DNA of 64,000 nucleotides. Source: Pseudomonas sp. LS.1a (GTDB lineage Bacteria; Pseudomonadota; Gammaproteobacteria; Pseudomonadales; Pseudomonadaceae). Both the position numbers and the translations under genes were made by a program. Of this stretch, positions 34,301 to 42,143 are shown one piece after another (position 1 is the stretch's first letter; the number at the start of each line of letters is the position of its first letter). Location of the stretch: positions 1,838,001-1,902,000 of the forward strand of contig NZ_CP092827.1 of the NCBI RefSeq assembly GCF_022533585.1, in the 5' to 3' direction. The notes under the pieces are model-generated. The model made no database searches. It saw only the letters and a list, made by a program, of their open reading frames with translations, and was not told where the DNA came from.

Positions 34301-35846
34301 AGGGGAGAGGGTGATCTATCGCAATGGTGAGCCCGGAGGAATGCGGCTCAGCATCATCGGCGTGCCGGCGGGCAGCCTGCCGACCCTGCCGGAGGGGACG
34401 GATTTTACCCACATTACGGACATGGTACTGGTCGGTATGCGCCTGGAGTCTCTTCCAGCCGGCTTTCTGCGCACCTTCCCCGAGCTGCGCCGCCTGGACC
34501 TTGGCAACAATGCCTTGCGTGCGATTCCGGAAGGCCTCGCCGGGCTGACGCGCCTGCGCCATCTGCGGCTGCCCCGCAACCGGATCCGGCTGACGGCACC
34601 ACATGTCGACGCGCTGGCGGGCCTGGCTCGTCTGCGCATCCTCGACCTGAGTGAAAACATGCTCGGCTCGATCAGCCTGCGCTTCAATCAGTTATCGCGC
34701 CTGCGAGAGCTACATCTGAGCCGGGCAGGTCTGCAGGCGGTGCCAAGGGGGCTGGAGTGGTGTGGCCTGCTCGAGTATGCCGATCTGCGCGGCAATCAGA
34801 TATCCAGCCTGCCACAGGCGTTACTCGATGCGCCGTTGGCCTTGCGTCGGGCGGTGTGGGTCGATGGTAATCCGCTGACGGCAGCCGATCGTGAGCGTCT
34901 CCTTGGACCGGAGGCGGAACATGCCCATGGCCAGGTTCCCGATGCTGAAGAGCCTGCTGAAGCTGCAGATCCTTTGCGGGCACGAACCACCTGGCTTGGG
35001 GCGCTCGCCGAGCCCGAGCAGGCGGCCAAGGCTGCACAGTGGGATGCCCTGCAGGGTGAACCTGGGCATGTGCAGTTCTTCCAGCTACTGGCAGAGCTGA
35101 CCGAGAGTTCCGATTTTCGTGTGGCCCGTGACGACCTGTCGCGAAGGGTGTGGGCGATGATAGACGCTGCGACCAGCAATACACTGATTCGTGATGAACT
35201 GTTCGAGCGGGCTGCAGACCCGCGTACCTGTGTCGACAGCGTGGCGCACTGTTTCAGTCAGCTCGAAATCCGAATGCGGGTACTGCAGGTGACTCATGGT
35301 GAAAACCCGGTCGCCACGCGTAATGCCCGCCTGGAGTTGGCACAGCGCCTGTTCCGTCTCGATCAGGTGGAGCACTTTGCCCGTGCTGATTTCCAGGCAC
35401 GGCTGGCCGAAGGGCGAGGGGTGGATGAGGTCGAGGTCAGCCTGGCCTATCGTACAGGCCTGGCAAGCCGCCTGAACCTGATCGGGCAACCGCGCAGCAT
35501 GCAGTTCCACCAGGTTGCCGGTGTGGCCAGTGAGGACCTGGATCGCGTCTACCTGGCAGTCCTGAACGCCGAAGCGGGTGATGAGCGGGTTCGCTACATC
35601 AGCCAGCGAGACTACTGGCAGGCGTACCTGCGTGAACGCTACCCCGAGGCATTCGAGCAGATCTCCAGCGACTTCAGCAAGCAGATCGACGAGCTTGAGG
35701 AAGAGAAGGAAGCCCTGGGCAGCGGCGCTTATGTCCAACGCTGCAAGCAGCTGCGCCGGGATACCGAGCAAGCCTACGATGCGCTTGCCTTACGGCTCAC
35801 CCAGGATGAAATGAACGTGCCGGCCCTCTCGCAGAACAACACATAA
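31326..35846 (+). CDS. giant LRR protein with NEL-type E3 ubiquitin ligase-like domain (copy 1)
   Basis: Protein of 1,506 residues. A long N-terminal toxin-like region (about 1-1000, of the type found in dermonecrotic-toxin-like Pseudomonas proteins) contains a hydrophobic stretch at about 381-415. Five or so leucine-rich repeats follow (about 1046-1165; LRRLDLGNNALRAIP, LRILDLSENML, LEYADLRGNQISSLP). The C-terminal domain (about 1180-1480) resembles NEL ligases of IpaH/SspH: the catalytic motif is probably PRTCVDSVAHC with Cys1302 and Asp1304. No signal peptide. NEL enzymes act on host ubiquitin; no type III secretion genes are in this window. It is paralogous along its whole length to the gene at 37468. 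The tail is coiled-coil-like. Confidence 0.82.
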   Translation: MPDRILAKLLHPADDFIGEHLPPWLKNAAHEQVQALRASMTAHLQSQKDMAAALQALQPLEQFAAQRLEQALKDQLKLDIDVTHDRWREERRRLEVVQGSVRNFESYFVTVPLLQKLLQNFKNGESYFEQTAVIREGQAPDGAEQVLTQRIDEIVSLCRRVDVGKAYQEHLKQTLTPAFRRQLAKDTRLCMAAAVEIAAMKGQLAGSDLRMLRQLGKGEPAQLPSSLRLGMGVLQVLGQAVDGALAFEWTGTVSGMPGLVFNPDRLQAVLLYLPDDREQPFQRFDDWASANRTLARLMCGADFRKAIARRIALDKQVDYQLLLRKRLQDDEPDLEPGLLASDGELFASLAARHVRRIEADAAFLAVPTAQANARSAAARLQALETAGLVLLNLVGLFVPVVGALLLVDLARQVLGHVFEGSGDWLQGHQHEATEHLLEVAATLATGATVTAGGQVLRSTFVEQLEPVTTEAGEQRLWRYDLQPYEQRSTTASLTELDNGLLSDGQAYWWRRDAVLYRVRRDAAGTWRLLHRDGPGVFGPALESNGERAWRLAWERPLAWQGAQRLVKGLWPGAAELDAERITQILAVADVDEAYLRGLWVEGRPLPIRLRDTLERFAADARVDAFFAQVDVAGDDTEALQWCIDTLELQGENLVEQTRSIRQSAERLRGPMLEHFAQRYLAPDPLLATLKGSFPGLPDAYALDLLKSASAESRERMTNEARVPLALAERARGALQQARLTRMREVLYLPNSYRADAVSLAFSLLRRRGLTPGGVNLVLREGSATGPVLDRLFPERNGAQSVTEMVWREGRFELFDDMGRTRDIEVAQPEGLFEVLAACLPPTFLQRQGWTGEDAAGRIRSSFQTWLPRDRLELIRLLGWREARPMAPLMHRLADGRAGYLLSGRGASSQAHGQVLRRRIGSLYPAFDDEEVERYLQLLLAQSSSAYTTLLRQEGDYRRMDQALRLWTDAVAETTRGHRQAVADALRRAWRLEGERVIYRNGEPGGMRLSIIGVPAGSLPTLPEGTDFTHITDMVLVGMRLESLPAGFLRTFPELRRLDLGNNALRAIPEGLAGLTRLRHLRLPRNRIRLTAPHVDALAGLARLRILDLSENMLGSISLRFNQLSRLRELHLSRAGLQAVPRGLEWCGLLEYADLRGNQISSLPQALLDAPLALRRAVWVDGNPLTAADRERLLGPEAEHAHGQVPDAEEPAEAADPLRARTTWLGALAEPEQAAKAAQWDALQGEPGHVQFFQLLAELTESSDFRVARDDLSRRVWAMIDAATSNTLIRDELFERAADPRTCVDSVAHCFSQLEIRMRVLQVTHGENPVATRNARLELAQRLFRLDQVEHFARADFQARLAEGRGVDEVEVSLAYRTGLASRLNLIGQPRSMQFHQVAGVASEDLDRVYLAVLNAEAGDERVRYISQRDYWQAYLRERYPEAFEQISSDFSKQIDELEEEKEALGSGAYVQRCKQLRRDTEQAYDALALRLTQDEMNVPALSQNNT

Positions 35847-35867
35847 GTCATTGATTCAGGGGGGCCG

Positions 35868-35956
35868 TGTGGGAGCAACTGTCTTGCTCAATTTCTAGAG
35901 GCTGGCGCGATCCATGTGGGAGCAACTGTCTTGCTCAATTTCTAAAAGCTGGCGCG
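35868..35956. repeat. 47-bp-period tandem repeat
   Basis: A 42-base unit beginning TGTGGGAGCAACTGTCTTGC occurs at 35868 and 35915, differing at only two or three bases. A third TGTGGGAGC begins at 35962, again 47 bases on, where the sequence turns into a REP pair. It follows the stop codon of the first NEL-like gene by 22 bases. Confidence 0.8.
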
Positions 35957-35960
35957 CCCC

Positions 35961-36046
35961 CTGTGGGAGCGGGCTTGCCCGCGAACACGGGCGAAGCCCG
36001 TGCCATCCTCCGCGGTGTCGTCTCGCGGGTAACCCGCTCCCACAGG
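35961..36046. repeat. REP pair left of the IS110 element
   Basis: CTGTGGGAGCGGGCTTGCCC on the left and GCGGGTAACCCGCTCCCACAGG on the right enclose a small palindrome (CACGGGCGAAGCCCGTG). It directly adjoins the 3' side of the transposase gene's element. Confidence 0.8.
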
Positions 36047-36072
36047 ATCACGCTGTGATTTGCGCCATGTTT

Positions 36073-37008
36073 TCATGGCTGCGGTAAGTCATCCCGCCAC
36101 GGCGTGCCCGTTCTGAGCATCGCATTGAGGCGCACGATGAAGATTCTCATGCAGGCTACAAGCGCAACCTTGGCAAGTTTCCCTCGCCCACGCAGCGCCT
36201 CATATCGGGCTTTGAGCGTTGGATTATGTTTCACCGCTACCAGGCACGCCATGTACAGCGCACGCCTGACCTCAAATCGGCCTCCTGAGATAAAGCGCTT
36301 GCCCACGGACTTTCCGCTGTCGTGATTGAAGGGGGCCACACCGACCAAAGAGGCTATTTCCCGGGACTCCACGTGCCCCAGTTCCGGCAAGAGCGCTACC
36401 AGCTTGGTCGCGGTTACCATCCCGATGCCTTTGACTTCGTCCAGTTTGGCTATCCGTTCATCGCTGAGCACTGTGGCCTGCCGCTTGATCGCTTGCTCCA
36501 CCAACTTTATCTGCGATGCAAAGTGCTGAAGATTGGTTTTCAGGAAATTGGCGACCATTGCTGACTGGGCCTGCTTCAGGCGCCGCCGATCGTCATCTCG
36601 CTGTTGGACCAGGCGATCACGCTGCTGAAGGAGTTCTCGTAACAGGGCCCTTTCAGGGCTTGTTTTCAGGGTTGGCTTGTCAGGAATGACCTCAGCGAAA
36701 TGGGCCAGCACTGCGGCGTCGATGGCATCGGTCTTGGCCTTGATGCCCAAGGAATCCGCGAACGATCTGGCTCGCTTGGGGTTCACGCGTATGACCTTGT
36801 AGCTGGCGTTCTGGAGAAAGCGCATGACATCAAGCTCGTAGCCGCCTGTAGCTTCCAGAAGGATGCGCTTGATGCTGAGCCCTCGAAGGCTCTTCACCAG
36901 TTCCTCAAAGCCCGCTGGATCATTGCGCACGCTGATCCTGATGCCCTGGGGCCGCACCAGTGCATCAAGGGAAAGACTGGAAACATCGATACCCAAGAAG
37001 GAAGCCAT
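36073..37008 (-). CDS. IS110-family DEDD transposase
   Basis: Recombinase of 311 residues, complete. N-terminal RuvC-like DEDD domain: FLGIDVSSLSLDA (first Asp), LLEATGGYELDV (Glu), and TDAIDAAVLAHFA (two Asp). A coiled coil follows (about 115-180). The C-terminal Transposase_20 domain carries KGIGMVTATKLVALLPELG and the catalytic serine in FNHDSGKSVGKRFISGG. ATG at 37008 follows AGGAGG. IS110 enzymes need a bridge RNA from the non-coding end to choose target and donor. Confidence 0.93.
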   Translation of the reverse strand: MASFLGIDVSSLSLDALVRPQGIRISVRNDPAGFEELVKSLRGLSIKRILLEATGGYELDVMRFLQNASYKVIRVNPKRARSFADSLGIKAKTDAIDAAVLAHFAEVIPDKPTLKTSPERALLRELLQQRDRLVQQRDDDRRRLKQAQSAMVANFLKTNLQHFASQIKLVEQAIKRQATVLSDERIAKLDEVKGIGMVTATKLVALLPELGHVESREIASLVGVAPFNHDSGKSVGKRFISGGRFEVRRALYMACLVAVKHNPTLKARYEALRGRGKLAKVALVACMRIFIVRLNAMLRTGTPWRDDLPQP

Positions 37009-37014
37009 CGCCAA

Positions 37015-37200
37015 AACCTCCTAGACTCAACAGTGTGAGAGAGCTTTGGCTTGGCCCACGCTTGTGGTTCGAGATTAGGCCCTCATCCAACTGTTCGGGC
37101 TCTCGCCAAAGTGGAACGGTGAATGGCAGCTTGTGCTCCCACACGTGCTCAAGGCACCTCTGGCATTCAGCTTGCCATTCACCGCTCTCACTCCAGATTC
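37015..37200 (-). ncRNA. candidate bridge RNA of the IS110 element
   Basis: The non-coding end upstream of the transposase is structured. GCTTGCCATTCACCG (37170-37184) pairs with CGGTGAATGGCAGC (37117-37130) with one bulged base, leaving a 39-base loop. Separately CTTTGGC and GCCAAAG can pair around 37035-37115. In the IS110 group, bridge RNAs are encoded in just this place and run toward the recombinase gene. This is inferred from location and structure only; guide loops were not assigned. Confidence 0.4.
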
Positions 37201-37220
37201 TAATCCCCTCTCAAGACACA

Positions 37221-37301
37221 AGCGGCTTTAGCCGCGAACACCGGCGAAGCCGGTGCCATGCACCGCGTTGGATTCTTCGCGGCTAAAGCCGCTCCCACAG
37301 G
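37221..37301. repeat. REP pair right of the IS110 element, truncated
   Basis: Begins AGCGGCTTTAGCCGCGAACA without the preceding CCTGTGGG, and ends GCGGCTAAAGCCGCTCCCACAGG. The sequence and the following 45 bases (to about 37345) closely resemble the copy at 1093-1230. Confidence 0.8.
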
Positions 37302-37467
37302 GTACGCGGACCGCTTGAGAACTCGGTTCCCTACGCTACAGCGCAGCCCAAAGGGCTGGGCAACCTCCCATGCGCCCAGGCTCGATCTTGCCTAGCCGAA
37401 TTTCCTCCTGCACGAAGCGCTCGTGCAGGAGGAGGGTGATCGCCTTCCCTGTCGCCTGGAGATCGCC
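37302..37467. other. leader of the second NEL-like gene
   Basis: After 45 bases shared with the 1182-1230 segment, the sequence contains imperfect dyads (AAAGGGCTGGGCAACC; CACGAAGCGCTCGTGCAGG). CACGAAGCGCTCGTG is a seven-base palindrome around 37411. No gene. A promoter for the second NEL-like gene could be here since the IS separates it from copy 1. Confidence 0.4.
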
Positions 37468-40400
37468 ATGCCTGAACTGCACGAACATGCCAAGCTTGCC
37501 TACCCGGTAAACGACTTCATTGTCGAGATACTGCCTGAATGGCTGAAGAAGGCCAGGAAGGAATCGATCAATGCACTGCGTGCAGCGTCGACTGATCACC
37601 TGGCGAGCCGCAAGCAGCTGGCACCGTTATTGGGCCGCTTGCTGCCGCTCGATCAATTCGCCAAGGCCCGCCTCGGTCCCGCCATCGAAGCGAAACTCGA
37701 GGTGCAACTCGACCTGGACAAGGTGGTGTGGCGTGAAGAGCGCCTTCGCGCCATCGCTCGGCCGTTCGACCCCTTACCGGGACTGTTGCCCCCGGACCTG
37801 CAGCAGGTGCTGGTCTACGAGCCGTTGTTGCAGAAATTGTTGCAGAACTTCACGGATGGCGAGTCGTTCTTCGAACAGACGGCGGTCATCAGGCAGCAAC
37901 CGGCCGATGGCTCATCGGCACAGGTACTGACCTGGCAGATCGATGACCTGGTCGCCTTGTGTCGGGACACCGATGTCGGCGGTGCTTACCAGCGCCATCT
38001 TGACCAGGTGCTGACACCGGAACTGACCACGGCCCTGGGCAATGATCAACGCACTGGTCTGGCGTTGGTCATTGAAATCGCCGCGCTGCGGGCACAGCTC
38101 AAAAACAGTGATCTGGACATGCTCCGTCTGCTTGTCCAGGGCAAGGCGGCTCGCCATGCCCAGGGCTGGAATGGCATTGCCAGAGCCGTGCAGGTTCTCG
38201 ACTGCCGAGTGGAAGGTGCCATGGCCTTCGAACTGGTCGAACCGCCGCGTCGGCAGAGTGATTTCCCGGCTGGCCCGCCAGACAGTCTCAAGGGCGTGAT
38301 CCTGTACTTGCCGGACGACCATGAGCAGCCCTTGCGGCGTTTTGCTGACTGGGATGCGGTGAATGATGCGCTGGTCCGGCACATGCGGGACGAGCCATTC
38401 AGAAGCGCGTTCGTCCAGCGCATCGCATTAAGCCAGCGGGCTCAATTCCTGACGTTACTGGATAAGCGCTTGAGTGACGATCAACCGGACCTGCAGCCAT
38501 CCCGGCTAGCGCTAAAGGATGATCCCTTCCTCGATGCAGCCAGGCGACATGCCTCGCGCATCAGGGAAGACGCCCGCTTCCTGGCGGTGCCAACGGCTGA
38601 GGTGGACCGGCGCGCCAGCACTGACCGGCTGGCAGCGCTCCAGGAGGCGGGGTTGGCGCTGGTTGGCCTGGCAGGGCTGTTCGTGCCAGCCATCAATGCC
38701 GTGCTGCTGGGCGACTTCGCCAGGCAGTTGCTGACCCAGGTTTATGAAGGCGCCAGCCACTGGGCGCAGGGGCATCGGCATGAGGCGCTGGAGCATCTGG
38801 TGGACCTGGTCGCATCGGTAGCTGTGCTGGGAACGGCCGCAGCGGGAATCCATACCATCCGCTGCGCCTTTGCCGACACTCTCGAGCCCGTTACCACCGA
38901 GTCGGGCTCGCAGCGGCTCTGGCAGAATACCCTGAGCCCTTATCGTACGGCAGGCTCCGACATTTCGCTGACCGAGCGGCACGATGGCTTGTTTTCTGGG
39001 GACGACCAGCTCTGGTGGCATGACCAGGGCACCTTCTACGCTGTGCGCCAGGACCGCGAAGGGAGCTGGCGGTTGCTGCATCAGGATGGCACCGAACGGT
39101 TCGGCCCGGCTTTGCGAGGCAATGGCGAGCGTGGCTGGTGGCTGCGGATTGACCGTCCCCTGGAGTGGCAGGGCAATGCCAGGCTGTTGACCGCCCTGTG
39201 GCCAGCTGCCAGGGCACTGTCTGACGAGCAGGTCGGGCAAATCCTGACAGTGGCCGGGCTGGATGAAGCGATGCTGCGGCAGTTGCTGGTGGAAAGCCGG
39301 CCGCTGCCGGTCGCGTTGCGAGACACGCTGCAGCGGTTTGCGGTGCAGGCTGAGAATGAAGCCTTTTTTGCTCAGACCAGTGAAGGGCCGCAGTACGCCG
39401 AGCGCCTGAGTTGGTGCGTCGAGGAGTTGTCGCTGCAGGGCCAGGACCCGGCCGAACAGATGGATGCAATCCACGAGGCGGCTCAGCGCTTGCGTCAGCC
39501 CATGCTTGATCATTTCGCCGAAGCCAGCCTGCCAGACGACCCGGCGACGGCGGTGATCCGGCGCGACTTCCCCGGCCTGCCCAAGGCTTATGCGCGGGAG
39601 CTGCTCAAAGCCGCTTCGCCGTTCATGCGCCAGCGGATGGTCGAGGATTTCCGCTTGCCGTTGGCTTTGGCCCAGCAGGCGCGGCTCCTGCTGCTGGAGG
39701 TGCGGCTGGTAAGAATGCGCGAGGCCTTGTACCTGCAGGGCAGCTATTGTGCCGACCTGGTGCGTCTGGTGTTTGCGCTTCTGCGAAGTCAAGGCGTTGC
39801 CGCAGAAAAGATGAACCTGGTGTTGCGCGACCGGACTTCCACTGGCGCGGTGCAGGACCGGTTGTTGCCAGCCTTTGGTGATGCAACTCAGACCTTCGAC
39901 CTGGTATGGAAAGACGGCAGCTTCCAACTGTATGACGAAAGAGGCCTGGCCAGCGAGCTTGAGGTTGCGGAGCCGCAAGGTGTGTTCGAAGTACTGGCGG
40001 CAGTACTTTCTGACAGTTTCCTTCAGCGTTCGGGTTGGGTTGGTAAAGACGTGCCTGGCCTCATCCGGGCCAGTATGCAGGTCTGGTTGCCGCGTGATCG
40101 CAAGGCCTTGCTTGCATTGCTGGACTGGCGAGAAGCCAGGCCACTGGGCGCAATGATCCAGCGCCTGGGCGATGGCCGTGTGGGTTACCCCCTCGGCCCT
40201 GTGCTTTCGTGCATGGAGTCACCGGCGTGTACCCTGCGGCGCCGGGTACGTAGCCTTTACCCCGGTTTCAGCGAAGCACAGGTCGAGCGGTTCATTCACT
40301 TCTTGCTTCTACGCCGGGCCTCTCCCTTTACCACCTTGCTGCGGCAGGAAATGGAATATGCAGCGCTGGACCGCAGCTTGAGAGCCTGGGCGCGACAGGG

Positions 40401-42015
40401 GGATGCCGGGCAGTGGAGGCTGCGCACGTCGGCCGGCGACGAAATTCGCCGTGTCTGGCGCCTGGAGGGGCCGCGGATCGAGGATGACGTGGAGGGCGAA
40501 AACGGGGAGGACCCACGCTGGAGCATGCGTTTGTCCCTTTCCAATTGGCCGTTGGGGGATTTGCCCGATATTCCTGCGGGCACTGACTTTTCTCATGTGA
40601 CGCGTTTGACCCTGGTCAATTTGCGGCTCACGGTGTTGCCCGCGGGCTTCCTTGAGAATTTCCCCTCCCTGCAGAACCTGGACCTGAGTTTCAACGAACT
40701 TCACGCGCTGCCACAGGGGCTGGAACGCCTTCACGATCTGCGCGAGCTGACCCTGGCCGGTAACCGTCTGCGTCTGACACAGGCACAGGCCGATGTGCTG
40801 GCTGGCCTTACCGCGTTGCGCCACCTCGACCTGAGTGACAACCCGCTCGGCGCCGCTACCTTGCGGGTCGGGCGACTGGCTGACTTGCATGCGCTGGTCA
40901 TGCGAAGTGCCGGCCTGCGGGCGATGCCCGAAGAGCTCGAACGCTGCGAACGGCTCACGTTCATCGATTTTCGCAATAACCAGATCGAAGCCCTGCCACC
41001 CGCACTGCTGCGTTCCCGCGTGATGCGGCGCCAAATGATGGTGCTTACTGGCAACCCGGTTGTTGCGACACTTGACAGCCAATTGCTTCGACATCGCTTG
41101 GCGCCTATCGAGAATGTCGAGCCTGCACTGTCCGCCAACAGGTGGCTGTCGACCCTTGATGCAGCTGATTACACGGCCCGTAGTACGCAGTGGGACACGC
41201 TACGTGCCATGCCGGGTAGTGACGCGTTCTTCGGTCTGCTCGACGAGTTGGTCGAGAGTGCCGATTTCAGGGCCGCTGCGCAGGCTACTGCCGAGCGGGT
41301 CTGGCGCGTTGTCGGAGCGGCCGCCGAGGACCCTCGCATTCGTCAGGACTTGTTCGACATTGCCGCTGATCCGCGTACGTGCGCCGACAGTGTGGCGCAT
41401 TGTTTCAGCAACCTTGAGGTGCAGATGCACGTGTCGCAGTTCACTCACAACGGCGCGCCCGGTGCCACCAGCGTCGAGCGCATGCAACTTGCCCAGCGGC
41501 TGTTCCGCCTGGAGAGGGTCAATGCCCTGGCCCGGGCGTTCATGGATGAACGTTACGGAAGCGGGCAGTGGCAGGTTACGCACGCAGAAGAGGAGGTGGA
41601 GGTGAGCCTGGCCTTCCGCACCGGCCTGGCCGAGCGCCTGAACCTGCTGGGGCAGCCGAGAAACATGCTGTTCGGCTCTCTGGCAGGTGTCACCCAAGCG
41701 GATCTGGACAACGCTTATCAGCAGGTACTGAGCGCCGAAACGGGCGAGGAGCGGGCTGTCTTCATCAGTCAGCGCGACTTCTGGGTAGCAGCCTTGCGTG
41801 AACAGCACGCCGAGGCATTCTCCGCCATCGATGATGCGTTCCAGAAACGATGGCAGGCTGTCGAAACCCAGTGGGAGTCGGCAGCCACCAGTGAAGCAGC
41901 ATTGGGTCATCAGGAGTACCTGCGTCAGGCCACGAACCTGCGAAGGGAGCGCGAGATGGCGTTAGCCGCACTGGCCTTGAGACTGACCCGCGAAGCATTG
42001 GAAACCCCTGTGTAG
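37468..42015 (+). CDS. giant LRR protein with NEL-type E3 ubiquitin ligase-like domain (copy 2)
   Basis: Protein of 1,515 residues, collinear with the one at 31326. ATG at 37468 follows GGAG by seven bases and gives MPELHEHAKLAYPVNDFI, which aligns with copy 1. The hydrophobic stretch recurs (LALVGLAGLFVPAINAVLLG), then the leucine-rich repeats (about 1062-1181; LQNLDLSFNELHALP, LRHLDLSDNPLG, IDFRNNQIEALP) and the NEL-like domain with PRTCADSVAHC (Cys1305, Asp1307). Both have FRTGLAERLNLLGQPR-type sequence near the end. No signal peptide. Complete and apparently functional, so the pair arose by duplication and has since diverged. Confidence 0.82.
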   Translation: MPELHEHAKLAYPVNDFIVEILPEWLKKARKESINALRAASTDHLASRKQLAPLLGRLLPLDQFAKARLGPAIEAKLEVQLDLDKVVWREERLRAIARPFDPLPGLLPPDLQQVLVYEPLLQKLLQNFTDGESFFEQTAVIRQQPADGSSAQVLTWQIDDLVALCRDTDVGGAYQRHLDQVLTPELTTALGNDQRTGLALVIEIAALRAQLKNSDLDMLRLLVQGKAARHAQGWNGIARAVQVLDCRVEGAMAFELVEPPRRQSDFPAGPPDSLKGVILYLPDDHEQPLRRFADWDAVNDALVRHMRDEPFRSAFVQRIALSQRAQFLTLLDKRLSDDQPDLQPSRLALKDDPFLDAARRHASRIREDARFLAVPTAEVDRRASTDRLAALQEAGLALVGLAGLFVPAINAVLLGDFARQLLTQVYEGASHWAQGHRHEALEHLVDLVASVAVLGTAAAGIHTIRCAFADTLEPVTTESGSQRLWQNTLSPYRTAGSDISLTERHDGLFSGDDQLWWHDQGTFYAVRQDREGSWRLLHQDGTERFGPALRGNGERGWWLRIDRPLEWQGNARLLTALWPAARALSDEQVGQILTVAGLDEAMLRQLLVESRPLPVALRDTLQRFAVQAENEAFFAQTSEGPQYAERLSWCVEELSLQGQDPAEQMDAIHEAAQRLRQPMLDHFAEASLPDDPATAVIRRDFPGLPKAYARELLKAASPFMRQRMVEDFRLPLALAQQARLLLLEVRLVRMREALYLQGSYCADLVRLVFALLRSQGVAAEKMNLVLRDRTSTGAVQDRLLPAFGDATQTFDLVWKDGSFQLYDERGLASELEVAEPQGVFEVLAAVLSDSFLQRSGWVGKDVPGLIRASMQVWLPRDRKALLALLDWREARPLGAMIQRLGDGRVGYPLGPVLSCMESPACTLRRRVRSLYPGFSEAQVERFIHFLLLRRASPFTTLLRQEMEYAALDRSLRAWARQGDAGQWRLRTSAGDEIRRVWRLEGPRIEDDVEGENGEDPRWSMRLSLSNWPLGDLPDIPAGTDFSHVTRLTLVNLRLTVLPAGFLENFPSLQNLDLSFNELHALPQGLERLHDLRELTLAGNRLRLTQAQADVLAGLTALRHLDLSDNPLGAATLRVGRLADLHALVMRSAGLRAMPEELERCERLTFIDFRNNQIEALPPALLRSRVMRRQMMVLTGNPVVATLDSQLLRHRLAPIENVEPALSANRWLSTLDAADYTARSTQWDTLRAMPGSDAFFGLLDELVESADFRAAAQATAERVWRVVGAAAEDPRIRQDLFDIAADPRTCADSVAHCFSNLEVQMHVSQFTHNGAPGATSVERMQLAQRLFRLERVNALARAFMDERYGSGQWQVTHAEEEVEVSLAFRTGLAERLNLLGQPRNMLFGSLAGVTQADLDNAYQQVLSAETGEERAVFISQRDFWVAALREQHAEAFSAIDDAFQKRWQAVETQWESAATSEAALGHQEYLRQATNLRREREMALAALALRLTREALETPV

Positions 42016-42143
42016 CAATCCTGTACAAGCGGCCAAACCGATCATCCAGATTGACAGCTTTGGCCATTGTCGCGCCGCCTGCGCGGCGCGAACATCATCG
42101 GACCGATGGTTCACTCCAAAAACAAGAAACCAGGAGTCCGACG

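Larger units (their letters stand above)
36047..37220 (-). mobile_element. IS110-family insertion sequence among REPs
   Basis: The element is bounded by REP sequence on both sides. The left REP pair is complete and ends at 36046. The right REP (from 37221) lacks the CCTGTGGG start that the matching copy at 1093 has, which suggests an element end was inserted inside a REP. IS110 elements ISPpu9/ISPpu10 of P. putida are known to target REPs. About 26 bases lie after the transposase stop and about 210 before its start, the arrangement of the IS110 (not IS1111) group. Exact ends are uncertain by several bases; no inverted terminal repeats are evident, as expected for this family. Confidence 0.7.

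Noticed and set aside
35868..35956. Possible CRISPR array
   Set aside because: Only two repeats, five-base spacers and no Cas genes; it is a tandem repeat.
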